NCBI GenBank assembly: GCA_902796885.1
Contig: CADBQY010000167.1
Coordinates: 1-44,277 of the forward strand
DNA: 44,277 bases
From: an uncultured Planctomycetota bacterium
GTDB taxonomy: Bacteria > Planctomycetota > Planctomycetia > Pirellulales > Thermoguttaceae
Direction: 5' to 3'
In this document: in pieces, positions 1 to 9,985 of the stretch
How the letters are laid out: the number at the start of each line of letters is the position of its first letter
How positions within the stretch are numbered: position 1 is the stretch's first letter
Notes under the pieces: generated by a model
Databases searched by the model: none
Seen by the model: only the letters and a program-made list of their open reading frames with translations
Told to the model about the DNA's origin: nothing
Position numbers and translations under genes: made by a program

Positions 1-536
1 CCCCGCGCGACGCGGCGGCGGATTTCGGTCGAGGAAATATCAAGAAGGGGCATCGGAACGACCAGCTTCGAAAGACGGGCCAGACGGGCGGGTGGGACGA
101 ACGATGCGAGCGGCGCGTAGTCGGCCGGCGCGCCTCCGGGACGTTCGGCCGCGGCAATCGACGCCAGACGGCAGACCTCGCGCGGCTTGTACCAGTTCGG
201 AATGTCGCACAGAGTATCCGTGCCGACGATCAGAAAGAGCCGGTCCCCCGGAAAGGACGTTCGCAGATACCGAAGGGTCTCGACCGTGTAACTGACTCCG
301 CCGGAATCGAGTTCGAAGGTCGAGACGTCATATTCGGGGAACCCGGCGATCGCCGCGCGAACCATCGCCGCGCGGATCCGCCCGTCGGTAATCTTCCGCG
401 ACCGTTTGTGCGGAGGAACCGCGGCGGGAATAAAAATGACCCGATCCAGTCCGAGCGTCTCCCGGGCCGTCTCGGCCAGAAGAAGATGCGCGTAATGGAT
501 CGGGTCAAACGTTCCGCCAAGGATACCGATCTTCAT
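1..536 (-). CDS. nadD: Nicotinate-nucleotide adenylyltransferase, C-terminus cut by window edge
   Basis: This enzyme adenylylates nicotinate mononucleotide to deamido-NAD in cytoplasmic NAD synthesis. I translated the minus strand from the ATG at 536. It opens MKIGILGGTFDPIHYAHL, which carries the nucleotidyltransferase GGTFDPxHxxH signature except that the second histidine lies in HYAH. PPHKR (the second substrate-binding element) follows about 30 residues later. A central stretch LFLIVGTDTLCDIPNWYK matches the family G(A/T)D...(F/I)..WY block. Near the edge ISSTEIRRRVA matches the C-terminal ISSTxIR adenylyl-binding motif. Only the last few residues are missing, so the stop lies left of the window. 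The S1-like gene ends 10 bases upstream in the same direction, so the two are probably co-transcribed. Confidence 0.93.
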   Translation of the reverse strand, partial: MKIGILGGTFDPIHYAHLLLAETARETLGLDRVIFIPAAVPPHKRSRKITDGRIRAAMVRAAIAGFPEYDVSTFELDSGGVSYTVETLRYLRTSFPGDRLFLIVGTDTLCDIPNWYKPREVCRLASIAAAERPGGAPADYAPLASFVPPARLARLSKLVVPMPLLDISSTEIRRRVAR

Positions 537-546
537 GGGATCGCGA

Positions 547-2259
547 TTACCCCCACTTCAGACCGAACTTCGCGCCTTCCCCCTGAGACGCCACGCCCCC
601 TTTGAGACCCGATTTCGGAAGCTTCTTCTTCGCTTCTTCAATTTTAGCGTCCCATTCGGCGTTCTCTTTCTCTTCCTTTTCTTTCCGCTCGGCTTCGGCC
701 TTCTTCTCTTCTTCGGTCATCTTCGCCTGGCGTTCCGCTTCGCGCGCGGCGCGCCGGGCGGGACGCGGATCTTCGGTCGTCTGCTTGATCGAAAGGCTCA
801 TCTTTCGTTTCGCTTCGTCGATCGAAAGGATCTTGACGTCGACGTAATCCCCGACCGAAAGGGCGTCGGCGACGTTCTCAACACGCTGATAGGCGATTTC
901 GCTGATATGAACCAGCCCTTCCACGCCGGGAAAAATCTCGACGAAGGCGCCGAAATCCGTAATACGGGTGACTTTGCCGCGGGTCTGGTCCCCTTCGGCC
1001 AGTTTTTCGTGAACCAGGTTCCACGGGTCGGCGGCGGAATCTTTGAACGACAGAGAGATGCGGTTCTTGTCGCGGTCGACGCGCGTGACCGTGACCTTGA
1101 TACGTTCGCCCAGCTGCACAACGTCTTTCGGGTGATTGACGCGCCCCCAGCTGAGTTGCGAAACCGGAATGAAGCCGTCGACGCCGCCCAGGTCGACGAA
1201 GACCCCCTGGTCGATCATATTCCGAACGACGCCGTCGCGAACCTGTCCCGCGTCGAGTTCGGCCAGGAGTTCGTCCCGCTTGGACCGGTTTTCTTCCTCG
1301 ATCAGTTTGCGGCGGCTGACGACGATGTTGCGGCGGGCCGGATTGACGTCGGTGATGACGCAGCGCCACGTCTCGTCGACGTACTGCTCGGGATTTTCGA
1401 CCCGAACGATATCGATCTGGCTGATCGGCAGGAACGCCGGAAGATTCCCGACCTTGCATTCGAGTCCGCCGGTATTCGCGCCGGTCACCTTCACATTGAC
1501 GACCATTCCCTTCGAGAGGCTCGACCAGTCGCCGACTTCGGCGGCGGCCAGCGGAAGAGAGACGTCATACAGGCCGTCCTCTTTATTGTAGCGGACGACG
1601 ACCGCTTCGACCACGTCGCCGACCTTCGCCGGCTCTTCTTCGGAAAACTGTTTGAGCGGAATCATCCCCTGGTCGCGCGCGCCGATGTCGACGAAAGCGA
1701 AATCTTTCTGAATCGAGACGATCTTGGCGTAAACCTTCGTGTGTTCCTCGTAAATCTCCTGCGAGGCGACCGCGTTCGTCCCGGCGATCAGATCGCTCAT
1801 CTGCTGCCCTTCAAAGAGCGCGGCAAGTTCGGCTTCCTCTTCGTCCGTCTTCACGCGGCGGTTCGGAAGGGGAACGGTGTTGACCGGCCGGCGCGGACCG
1901 CGAGCTTCCTTCTTGGGGGATTCGTCGTCGGCCGCGTCGTCGCCGCGGCGGCCGCGCGATCCGCGAGGCCCGCGGCCTGGACGCGGGGCGCGCTCTTCCC
2001 GAGGCTGCCGGCGCGACTCTTGAAGTTTGCCGGCCAGAGGAGACGACGAGGCCTGGGCGCCGTCGGCGGCATTTTCGGCCCTCTTCTTGGCCAGACGCTC
2101 GGCGATCATCTGAACGGTCGTTACCGGAGCGTCGGCGTTCACCTGCTCGTACGTGGCGAGGGGCTCGCCCTGTTTCGCGTCATCGGACGAGGCCGCGCTC
2201 TGGGGGGCTAAGGACTGATCTTGAAGGTTATTTTCCGCGGGATTCTTTTCGCTGGTCAT
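547..2259 (-). CDS. rpsA: 30S ribosomal protein S1-like, four S1 domains
   Basis: Single-stranded-RNA-binding protein expected to help the ribosome engage mRNA. The 570-residue product has a long, low-complexity, Arg/Gly/Pro-rich N-terminus (about 1-160). Four S1 OB-fold repeats follow at roughly 174-237, 248-318, 338-406 and 423-493. The third and fourth are the most canonical ([39 protein letters not shown]). The tail from about 500 is a Lys/Glu-rich likely coiled coil ending in basic residues. Classical S1 has six repeats and no such basic head, so this is a variant bacterial S1 rather than the E. coli form. A candidate promoter with a perfect TATAAT lies about 90 bases upstream, overlapping the end of the preceding gene. 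nadD follows 10 bases downstream. Confidence 0.88.
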   Translation of the reverse strand: MTSEKNPAENNLQDQSLAPQSAASSDDAKQGEPLATYEQVNADAPVTTVQMIAERLAKKRAENAADGAQASSSPLAGKLQESRRQPREERAPRPGRGPRGSRGRRGDDAADDESPKKEARGPRRPVNTVPLPNRRVKTDEEEAELAALFEGQQMSDLIAGTNAVASQEIYEEHTKVYAKIVSIQKDFAFVDIGARDQGMIPLKQFSEEEPAKVGDVVEAVVVRYNKEDGLYDVSLPLAAAEVGDWSSLSKGMVVNVKVTGANTGGLECKVGNLPAFLPISQIDIVRVENPEQYVDETWRCVITDVNPARRNIVVSRRKLIEEENRSKRDELLAELDAGQVRDGVVRNMIDQGVFVDLGGVDGFIPVSQLSWGRVNHPKDVVQLGERIKVTVTRVDRDKNRISLSFKDSAADPWNLVHEKLAEGDQTRGKVTRITDFGAFVEIFPGVEGLVHISEIAYQRVENVADALSVGDYVDVKILSIDEAKRKMSLSIKQTTEDPRPARRAAREAERQAKMTEEEKKAEAERKEKEEKENAEWDAKIEEAKKKLPKSGLKGGVASQGEGAKFGLKWG

Positions 2260-2313
2260 AACGGTTTCCGACTGATGGTTAATTCTTAAAAATCATTCTT
2301 GGGGGTGAAATAT

Positions 2314-2335
2314 GGGGAACCTCCCCTAACAGGGG
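2314..2335 (-). promoter_or_regulatory. Small G/C hairpin in the leader of the S1-like gene
   Basis: CCCCT (2323-2327) and AGGGG (2331-2335) form a stem with a three-base loop. A further GGGG at 2314-2317 could compete for the C run. It lies in the predicted leader between the TATAAT box and the start codon. It has no T run, so it is not an obvious terminator. A regulatory role is inferred only from position. Confidence 0.3.
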
Positions 2336-2346
2336 AACAAAGCCTT

Positions 2347-2374
2347 ATTATAACGGAATAAATAAATTAAGCAA
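2347..2374 (-). promoter_or_regulatory. Candidate promoter of the S1-like gene
   Basis: On the minus strand TTGCTT (2369-2374) is separated by 16 bases from a perfect TATAAT (2347-2352). The -35 is weak (three of six). It overlaps the last codons of the upstream sulfatase-like gene and gives a leader of about 80 bases. Confidence 0.45.
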
Positions 2375-3614
2375 AACCCCCGCGCCCGATTTTCCTTTCG
2401 AGTTGTTCAAGGATTTCTTCCCCTCCCCGATCGGCCACTTCGTTGACATTCCAGCGGTCGTCGGGCGCAAGGTAAAGTTCGCGGCGGGGCGGAGTGAAAT
2501 GACGGTCGCGCAAAAAGAACCACTCGTCGGTGATCACCCCCTGTCTCGGCGACGAGGCGTCGGTTTGCGTGACAGTCAGTTCGTCTCGAATCGAATCGAC
2601 CTCTTCCGCGGCAAGGTCCAAGAGGGTCTTTTCGTCCGGTTCGCCGCCGGCCAGCCGGGCGAGAGTCCGGTGCAGGTCGCAAGGCCCGCAGAGACCGAAC
2701 GACCGAATCGCCTCGGACGGCCCGCCCGCGGGACGATACAAAAGGGGAACGTGTATCTCTTCGAAATAGAGCGTTCCGGGACCTTCGACGCCGACGCGGC
2801 GGTGTTCGCCCAGCGAAAGGCCGCGCGCGCCTCCTAAAAAAAGAGCGGTTCGAGCGAAAAGGTTTTCTTCGGCCAATTTGTCGAGAAAAAGCTCCAGCGA
2901 CGCGTCCCAGAGCCGAATCCCGGCGGCATAAGCCTCGACCGCCGCGCGAAGAGCGTCGTCGTCCCCTTCGCGCGCCATATCGAAGGAGGGGGGAGACGCG
3001 CCGTCGTAGGGGGACGGGTCGGCGTCGTCTTCACGCGCCCGGTCGCGCATCGAAAGGGGCGTATCCCAAACTCCGTTCCACCCTTTGAAGTGAATCCAAA
3101 GGAAAAACGGAACGTCCGCGCGGCCCAGACGCGACGTCAAGGCGCCGGCGTCCGTCATTCCGCGGTAAAACTGGCTCTTTTCGGGAATCTCGGCGATCTT
3201 CGTTGCGGGAGAAACGAATTCTATTCTGTCGAAAAACGATCGGCCGAATTCCGCGACTTCCGACTCGTCGGTCAGAAGAACGGTGCGGTATCCCGCGGCG
3301 GACAGGGCGTCGAAAAGGGGCGAAGAGGATGTCGGCTCCCCTTTGCCGAAAAGACGGTCAAGCAGACCGGCGCGCCTTCTCGCCGTCGGCGGATCGAGAC
3401 GGGTCTTCGACGGGTCTTCCCCCGTCCAAAAGGCGCGGGTCAGCGCCGGCAGGGAAAGGGACGCGGCAAAGGCGCGGTCGAAGAGGACCGACTCGCTCGC
3501 CAGCCTGTCGAACGCGGGGGTTCCGATCCAGCTGTTGCCGTACGCCCCCAGGTAACCCAGGTGAAGCCGGTCGGTCAGGAAACAGACGATATTCGGATAG
3601 GCCTTCGCGCTCAT
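2367..3614 (-). CDS. Sulfatase-fold protein lacking the usual active-site residues
   Basis: The 415-residue product resembles the sulfatase / alkaline-phosphatase superfamily end to end. The N-terminus has the family opening (NIVCFLTDRLHLGYLGAYGN), followed by GTPAFDRLASES..FDRAFA. The C-terminus ends with the typical ELY.L..D..N.NEVADR. The catalytic features look degraded. The second metal-binding Asp of the TDD/TDxLR motif is Arg. The formylglycine C/S-x-P-x-R...TG motif is replaced by SLPALTRAFWTG, with no Cys and Arg out of register. The DHG/DNG metal motif before GEH reads GARG. There is no signal peptide, so it should stay in the cytoplasm. The start ATG overlaps the TGA of the upstream permease (ATGA), implying coupled translation. 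I infer a non-catalytic relative; a changed active site is the alternative. Confidence 0.78.
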   Translation of the reverse strand: MSAKAYPNIVCFLTDRLHLGYLGAYGNSWIGTPAFDRLASESVLFDRAFAASLSLPALTRAFWTGEDPSKTRLDPPTARRRAGLLDRLFGKGEPTSSSPLFDALSAAGYRTVLLTDESEVAEFGRSFFDRIEFVSPATKIAEIPEKSQFYRGMTDAGALTSRLGRADVPFFLWIHFKGWNGVWDTPLSMRDRAREDDADPSPYDGASPPSFDMAREGDDDALRAAVEAYAAGIRLWDASLELFLDKLAEENLFARTALFLGGARGLSLGEHRRVGVEGPGTLYFEEIHVPLLYRPAGGPSEAIRSFGLCGPCDLHRTLARLAGGEPDEKTLLDLAAEEVDSIRDELTVTQTDASSPRQGVITDEWFFLRDRHFTPPRRELYLAPDDRWNVNEVADRGGEEILEQLERKIGRGGFA

Positions 3615-4522
3615 CGGTCACGTTTTCCCGTCGCCAGAACCACGCCGCCGTAGAGGATCGAAAGAAGAAGGACGATCATCGGACCGGCGGAAAAATTAAG
3701 GACATAGGAGAGGGCGATCCCTCCCCACGCCGAAAGAAGAGAGATCGCGATCGACCAGAGCGCCACGCGGCTGAGCCGCCGGGTCAGGCGCGAGGCGATC
3801 GAGGCGGGGATCGTCAGAACGGCGATCACCAGAACCATTCCGGCGATGCGCATCGTCAACACGACGGTGACGGCGATCAGAAGGAGGAGAATCGACTGAT
3901 ACACATCGACCCGTACGCCGCGCAGGCGGGCGAACTCCTCGTCGAAACAGACCGCCTCGAACCGTTTGAAGAAAAGGCCGCAGGCGAAAAGCGCCGCGGC
4001 GTCGAGAGAGAGAATCGTCGCCAGGTCGCGGCGCGAGATCAACAGGATATCGCCCAGCAGGTAATCCGAAACCGCCACGTATCTCTGCGTTCGGTCGAGA
4101 AAGAGAAGCCCGAGCGCCATTCCCGCGGTCCAGATGATTCCGATCAGCGCGTCCTCGCGCTCTTTGGCGTATCGCTGAATCAAACCGATGAGAACCGCCG
4201 AGCCGATCGCGGTCAGAACCGCCACGATCACCGGATTGATATGGGCCGCCACTTGGGCAAGACGCGCCGGAGCGTTCTCGCCGCCCCAGAGAAGGGCGGC
4301 CAGAGTGCCGAATCCGCACGATCCGGCGGCCGCGGCCTCCTTCAGCCAGAAGCCGATTCCGATCCCCCCGAACGCGGTGTGGGATATCGCGCCGGCCAGA
4401 TATCCGATCCGGCGGGTCACGATAAACGTGCCGACCAGACCGAACGTTAGGGCGGCGGCGGCGGTAAAGAGAAACGCCGCGCGAAGAAAGGAAAATTCGG
4501 GGGCAAAGAGGAGTTCGGTCAT
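3611..4522 (-). CDS. ABC-3 family metal-ion transporter permease (Zn/Mn type)
   Basis: Membrane subunit of a zinc/manganese/iron importer of the ZnuB/MntB family. The 303-residue product has about eight or nine hydrophobic segments. It carries family blocks FTAAAALTFGLVGTFIVTRR, GYLAGAISHTAFGGIGIGF (the SHxAxxGI element), KEREDALIGIIWTAGMALGL and MRIAGMVLVIAVLTIPASIA. I chose the ATG at 4522 (MTELLFAPEF) rather than an in-frame start 66 bases upstream, because the earlier residues are polar and hydrophobicity begins just after it. No ATPase or solute-binding subunit lies next to it, so partners must be elsewhere. The stop overlaps the start of the sulfatase-like gene. Metal specificity cannot be read from sequence. 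Confidence 0.88.
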   Translation of the reverse strand: MTELLFAPEFSFLRAAFLFTAAAALTFGLVGTFIVTRRIGYLAGAISHTAFGGIGIGFWLKEAAAAGSCGFGTLAALLWGGENAPARLAQVAAHINPVIVAVLTAIGSAVLIGLIQRYAKEREDALIGIIWTAGMALGLLFLDRTQRYVAVSDYLLGDILLISRRDLATILSLDAAALFACGLFFKRFEAVCFDEEFARLRGVRVDVYQSILLLLIAVTVVLTMRIAGMVLVIAVLTIPASIASRLTRRLSRVALWSIAISLLSAWGGIALSYVLNFSAGPMIVLLLSILYGGVVLATGKRDR

Positions 4523-4650
4523 ACAGCGTTGTTTTCTCTCTCTTCTCCAAGACTGCGGCGGAAACTCCGTCGGCCGCAACGGCGACACGCCCCCTCAACG
4601 CGTCTCCGACGCCCGACCGTAAACCGCGGCGAAAACGACAGCGGTCCGCG

Positions 4651-6246
<1,596 letters not shown>

Positions 6247-6274
6247 CGCTTTCTTCTCGCTCTTTCGTATAACT

Positions 6275-7915
6275 TTATTTGCCCAAACGGTCGGCCAGTT
6301 CGGCCGCCAGCTCGTCCTTTTTCACCCGCCACTGCTGCAACGTGTCGCGGTCGCGCATCGTCACCGTGCCGTCTTGCAGCGTCTGTCCGTCAACGGTAAT
6401 GCAGAACGGGGTTCCGATTTCGTCCTGACGGCGATACCTTCGGCCGACGGCGCCTTTTTCGTCGTACTGAACCGACATTTTTTCTTTCAGTTCGCCGTAA
6501 ATCTCCGCGGCGATTTCGGGCATCCCGTCTTTCTTGACCAGGGGGAAGACCGCCGCCTTGACCGGAGCCAGGCGGGGATGAAATTTCAGGTAGGTGCGCT
6601 CGGCGTCTTCCTTCTTTTCCGCCGTCGGGACCGAATCGACGCGATACGCCTCGCAGAGGAAGGCCAGCGTGGCGCGGTCGGCGCCGGAACTCGGTTCGAT
6701 CACGTGCGGGATAAAACGTTCTTTCCGCTGATCGTCGTAATACGTCAGATCTTTCCCGCTGCCGCGGTGTTTCGGCTGGCCGTCCGGTCCCTTTTCGAGA
6801 ACGAGCCGATCCCCCTCGCGGACGAGTTTCCCTTCCATGTGGCTGCGCAGGTCGAAATCGCCGCGGTGCGCCACCCCTTCGAGTTCGCCGAATTCCCCTT
6901 CGGGAAGGAAGGGGAACGCGTATTCGATGTCGGCGGTGCCTTTCGAGTAGTGCGCCAGCTCCGCCTGTTCGTGCTCTCGCAGACGAAGTTTTTCGCTCGC
7001 CAAGCCCAAATCAGTGTACCACTTAAACCGGCGGTCGCGCCAGTAGCGGTACCAGTCGGCCGACTCGCCCGGATAGCAGAAGAACTCGATTTCCATCTGT
7101 TCGAACTCGCGGCTGCGGAAGGTGAAGTTGCGCGGCGTGATTTCGTTGCGAAAACTCTTTCCGATCTGGGCGATCCCGAAAGGAACTTTGACGCGGGTCG
7201 AATCGCAGACGTTTTTGAAGTTGGCGAAGATCCCCTGCGCCGTTTCGGGACGAAGGAACGCCACGTCGTCCTCTCCGCCCAGCGCGCCGATCGTCGTTTT
7301 GAACATCAGGTTAAACTCGCGCGGCTCGGTGAGGGTGCCGGGATGTTTGGCGTCGGGCCCCAAGACCTGCGAAAGATCGTCCAGAGCCGAAATCTCGGTG
7401 AGCGGACCTTCCCAGACGAGAGAATCGATATCTTTTTTCCGAAGCCCGAAATAGTGCGCCGCGCGTTCTTTCAGCGCGTTTTCGGTATTTTCGGTATCCA
7501 TCGTGGTGACAAAAACGCGCGTTTCGGCGGCCGGCTGCCCCCCTTCGCCATGTTTGAGCCCGGTGACCCAGCGCCCTTTCACGTGGTCGTAGCGGTACCG
7601 CTTTTTCGATTCGCGGCAATCGACCATAAAGTCGTGGAACAGATCGTAATGCCCGGAGCATTTCCAGATCTGCGGATGCATGATGATCGTCGAGTCGAGC
7701 CCCGCCATCTCGTAGAGGGAGGGGGCGCCGGGCTGGAGCTTCTGTTCGTTATGCCCGACGAGCATGTCGTGCCACCAGGCGTCTTTGACGTTCCGTTTGA
7801 GGAGAACCCCTAAAGGACCGTAATCCCAGAAGCCGTTCAGACCGCCGTAGATTTCACTCGACTGAAACAGGAACCCTCTCCGCTTACAGAGCGCGACCAA
7901 TTCTTCCATTTGCAT
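6275..7915 (-). CDS. glyS: Glycyl-tRNA synthetase, homodimeric type
   Basis: Charges tRNA-Gly. The 546-residue product is the single-chain alpha2 form found in archaea, eukaryotes and some bacteria, not the E. coli alpha/beta form. Evidence includes [25 protein letters not shown] at the N-terminus (motif 1 region), [42 protein letters not shown] (motif 2) and [14 protein letters not shown] (motif 3). It ends in an anticodon-binding domain ([17 protein letters not shown]...[22 protein letters not shown]). The ATG at 7915 follows GAGGA at about 11 bases. A second ATG two codons in is equally possible. A TATAAT on the minus strand at 8032-8037 is a possible promoter element. Confidence 0.95.
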   Translation of the reverse strand: MQMEELVALCKRRGFLFQSSEIYGGLNGFWDYGPLGVLLKRNVKDAWWHDMLVGHNEQKLQPGAPSLYEMAGLDSTIIMHPQIWKCSGHYDLFHDFMVDCRESKKRYRYDHVKGRWVTGLKHGEGGQPAAETRVFVTTMDTENTENALKERAAHYFGLRKKDIDSLVWEGPLTEISALDDLSQVLGPDAKHPGTLTEPREFNLMFKTTIGALGGEDDVAFLRPETAQGIFANFKNVCDSTRVKVPFGIAQIGKSFRNEITPRNFTFRSREFEQMEIEFFCYPGESADWYRYWRDRRFKWYTDLGLASEKLRLREHEQAELAHYSKGTADIEYAFPFLPEGEFGELEGVAHRGDFDLRSHMEGKLVREGDRLVLEKGPDGQPKHRGSGKDLTYYDDQRKERFIPHVIEPSSGADRATLAFLCEAYRVDSVPTAEKKEDAERTYLKFHPRLAPVKAAVFPLVKKDGMPEIAAEIYGELKEKMSVQYDEKGAVGRRYRRQDEIGTPFCITVDGQTLQDGTVTMRDRDTLQQWRVKKDELAAELADRLGK

Positions 7916-8024
7916 CGTGTTTTATTCCTCACCCCCGATCCGGTCGGCGGAAAGCCGGCCGTCGGGGTCAAAAAGTTGTGGGAAATCGACTGACCACAGA
8001 TTCCCCCGGAAAAAGGGAAAGACT

Positions 8025-8037
8025 ATTATATATTATA
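8025..8037 (-). promoter_or_regulatory. glyS: Candidate -10 elements for glyS
   Basis: Two overlapping-phase TATAAT hexamers occur on the minus strand (8032-8037 and 8025-8030), about 110-120 bases upstream of glyS. Neither has a good -35 at 16-18 bases. The rest of the 7916-8119 gap shows nothing else I can name. Confidence 0.35.
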
Positions 8038-8119
8038 ACTCAAAGAGAAAACTGAAGAAGGAGACCTTCAATCGCGGGAGAGCGGAGCGGTTTATCCACT
8101 TCTCCCGTTTTGTCTATTT

Positions 8120-9082
8120 TCAGGAAAGGCGAATCCGTCCCAGTGCGTATTCGGGGACACTGTCGATTCGGTCGAGACGGGCGGCGTCGCGAATATCCGC
8201 ATGGAGCCGAATCCGCCGGAGATTTTCACCTCCGCGGCTGGCGAGAAGTTTTTCGCTGAGGTCTTTTTCGAGCCGCTCGGGCGCGGTCGTTTCGAGAAAC
8301 GATTCCCAGAGGTATTTTGCCGTCTCGGCTTGGACGTTCAAAAGGGGACGGGGAAACGGTTCGGCGATCATCCCGGCTTCGCCCGCTTTATTCGGCGTGG
8401 CGGCATGCTTATCCGTCCCGCGCGACTCGTCGGCTCGCGGTCGAAGCAGGCGCGAAACGACCAGTCCCGCCAGGAGGACATCCTCTTCGGTATAGTGAAG
8501 CTCGGTTCCCGAACAGACGATCCCCACCGAACGAAACGCGGCGAGCCTTTCGACCAGGGCGGCGGCGTTTAAGAAGGAGCCCAGGAACATGCGGGTCCGT
8601 CCCGCGGCGGGAAGTTCGACCGTCTGCCGTCGGAGACTCGGGCCGCCGCGGCGTCTCTTTTCTTCTTTCGCCCCTTCGGGAGGAAGAGCGCTGATCCGTT
8701 CAAACGTTAGAACGGCGCGCGTTCCGTTCGTCGTCGAAAAAATAATGGTCTTTCCGCCGACCAGGTCGGGAGTATAAGACGAGGGAGAATTCCCCAGGTC
8801 GAAACCTTCGATCCGAACCCCTTTCCGTTCCCCTCCCAAAAGGATTTTCCCCTTTTTTTGCGGATCCGACTCTTCGAGAATCCGCTTCATGTTCAGGGCC
8901 TGCGCCGGTTCCATCACGGGGATCACCTGTTCGGCTCCGGCGGCCAGAGCGGCGGTGATCGTGGTGGTCGCTCGGAGTACATCGATAAAAAAGACCGCTT
9001 CGGGTCGGTATCCCGGCGGAACCAGGTCGGGAAGAGGAAAAACGTCGATCCGCTCGAGGATGGGGGAAACGGGTATGCTCAT
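8120..9082 (-). CDS. comB: 2-phosphosulfolactate phosphatase family protein
   Basis: ComB hydrolyses 2-phosphosulfolactate to sulfolactate, a coenzyme M step in methanogens. Bacterial members are common and their role is less clear. The 320-residue product shows the family blocks AVFFIDVLRATTTITAAL, GERKGVRIEGFDLGNSPSSY, KTIIFSTTNGTRAV and, later, VGIVCSGTELHYTEEDVLLAG. Typical ComB is about 235-250 residues. The extra length is a basic insert after the TTNGTRA block (KEEKRRRGG around the middle) and a second insert around PRADESRGTDKHAATPNK. I chose the ATG at 9082 (MSIPVSP) because the 12 residues before it are unlike the family. No comA or comC is in the window. It is divergent from the lipoprotein gene at 9251. 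Confidence 0.85.
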   Translation of the reverse strand: MSIPVSPILERIDVFPLPDLVPPGYRPEAVFFIDVLRATTTITAALAAGAEQVIPVMEPAQALNMKRILEESDPQKKGKILLGGERKGVRIEGFDLGNSPSSYTPDLVGGKTIIFSTTNGTRAVLTFERISALPPEGAKEEKRRRGGPSLRRQTVELPAAGRTRMFLGSFLNAAALVERLAAFRSVGIVCSGTELHYTEEDVLLAGLVVSRLLRPRADESRGTDKHAATPNKAGEAGMIAEPFPRPLLNVQAETAKYLWESFLETTAPERLEKDLSEKLLASRGGENLRRIRLHADIRDAARLDRIDSVPEYALGRIRLS

Positions 9083-9250
9083 CGTCAAAAATCGCTGACT
9101 TCTGGGGATTCCGGCCAAAAAGCGGCCGTTTTGACTTTCCGTTCAATCCGATTAAAGACTCCCAATCGTTTTAACCGATAAAACCGACATCAAGACACGC
9201 CGCGCTGGCGCGGCAAAACTGTCAGCTTTACGGAATGAAGGGTTTCACAG

Positions 9251-9514
9251 ATGGAACGTAAAAATGTTGGAAACCGCTGGCTTGTCGGCGGACTCCTCTC
9301 GATTCTGGCCTTCGGCGCAATCGGGCTCCTTTCGGGGTGTCAGATGACTCAGAACGGTCAGACTCTTCCGAGTCCGTACTACCTCGATAACCAGATCCAG
9401 TACTTCCCGGCCGGGAACGAATTCCAGTTCCAGGGGGAAGTGGACCGGATGAAACGCGAACAGGTCAACCGTCAGCTCTCCCAGGAAGAATCGCTCCCGC
9501 GCCAACAGCGCTGA
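9251..9514 (+). CDS. Small planctomycete lipoprotein with GQTLPSPYYL motif
   Basis: An 87-residue predicted lipoprotein. Residues 1-29 form a lipoprotein signal with a basic start, a hydrophobic core (WLVGGLLSILAFGAIGLL) and a lipobox LLSGC with Cys at about residue 30. The mature part opens with GQTLPSPYYLDNQIQYFPAG, a motif I recognise as conserved in small planctomycete lipoproteins of unknown function. The C-terminus is charged and Gln-rich. An AAGGG ribosome-binding site sits about nine bases before the ATG. The next gene, 102 bases downstream on the same strand, encodes a small membrane protein, so the two may be co-expressed. The molecular function is unknown. Confidence 0.85.
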   Translation: MERKNVGNRWLVGGLLSILAFGAIGLLSGCQMTQNGQTLPSPYYLDNQIQYFPAGNEFQFQGEVDRMKREQVNRQLSQEESLPRQQR

Positions 9515-9616
9515 GACGACGTCGACCGGTATTCGTACACCGCGCCCAATACCCGACCCGCGCGAACCGGCGGCGCCTCACTTCCACCGCGGTTCACGGA
9601 GAGGAGACACTAAGCA

Positions 9617-9970
9617 ATGGAAGCGTTTCTCGCCAAACTCGACGCGCTCCTTCAGTACAATCTGCCAACCAAGATTCAGGAGTTGACGAACGTCGTCCTC
9701 ATCTGGATCGGGTTTGCTTTTGTCGTCGCGATGATCACGCGGCTTCTTGTCTGGGGAGGCCAGTGGCGTCGGGGAGCGTTCACCGTCTTTCTGGTCGGTC
9801 TGACCGGATGCTGCACCGGCATTCTGGGGGTGACGACGTGGCGAAAAATCGAGAATTTCAACCCGTTCAGTCCCGCGGGACTGGTCGTCTCGGTCGTCGC
9901 GTCGGTCGCCGCCCTTTTCATCTACCAGTTCTGCTCCCTCTTCTGGTCCGGAAAGAAGAAGGGGGAGTGA
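9617..9970 (+). CDS. Small membrane protein, three predicted helices, function unknown
   Basis: A 117-residue protein I do not recognise. A short amphipathic N-terminus (about 1-27) precedes three hydrophobic segments: VVLIWIGFAFVVAMITRLLV, FTVFLVGLTGCCTGILGV and GLVVSVVASVAALFIYQF. It ends with a basic KKKGE tail. GGAGAGGAG lies about ten bases before the ATG, a strong ribosome-binding site that supports expression. It follows the lipoprotein gene in the same direction and ends 15 bases before the convergent end of paaK. The pairing suggests an envelope role, which is inference only. Confidence 0.75.
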   Translation: MEAFLAKLDALLQYNLPTKIQELTNVVLIWIGFAFVVAMITRLLVWGGQWRRGAFTVFLVGLTGCCTGILGVTTWRKIENFNPFSPAGLVVSVVASVAALFIYQFCSLFWSGKKKGE

Positions 9971-9985
9971 CCTTTTCGCTTCGAT

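Noticed and set aside
535..2211. Long plus-strand reading frame opposite the S1-like gene
   Set aside because: It is antisense to a clear gene and its composition (Arg/Phe/Leu-rich) reflects mirrored codon usage. No family motif and no ribosome-binding site.
3203..4450. Plus-strand frame of about 415 residues opposite the permease
   Set aside because: Very Arg/Gly/Asp-rich translation with no motif, lying across two real minus-strand genes. A high-GC shadow.
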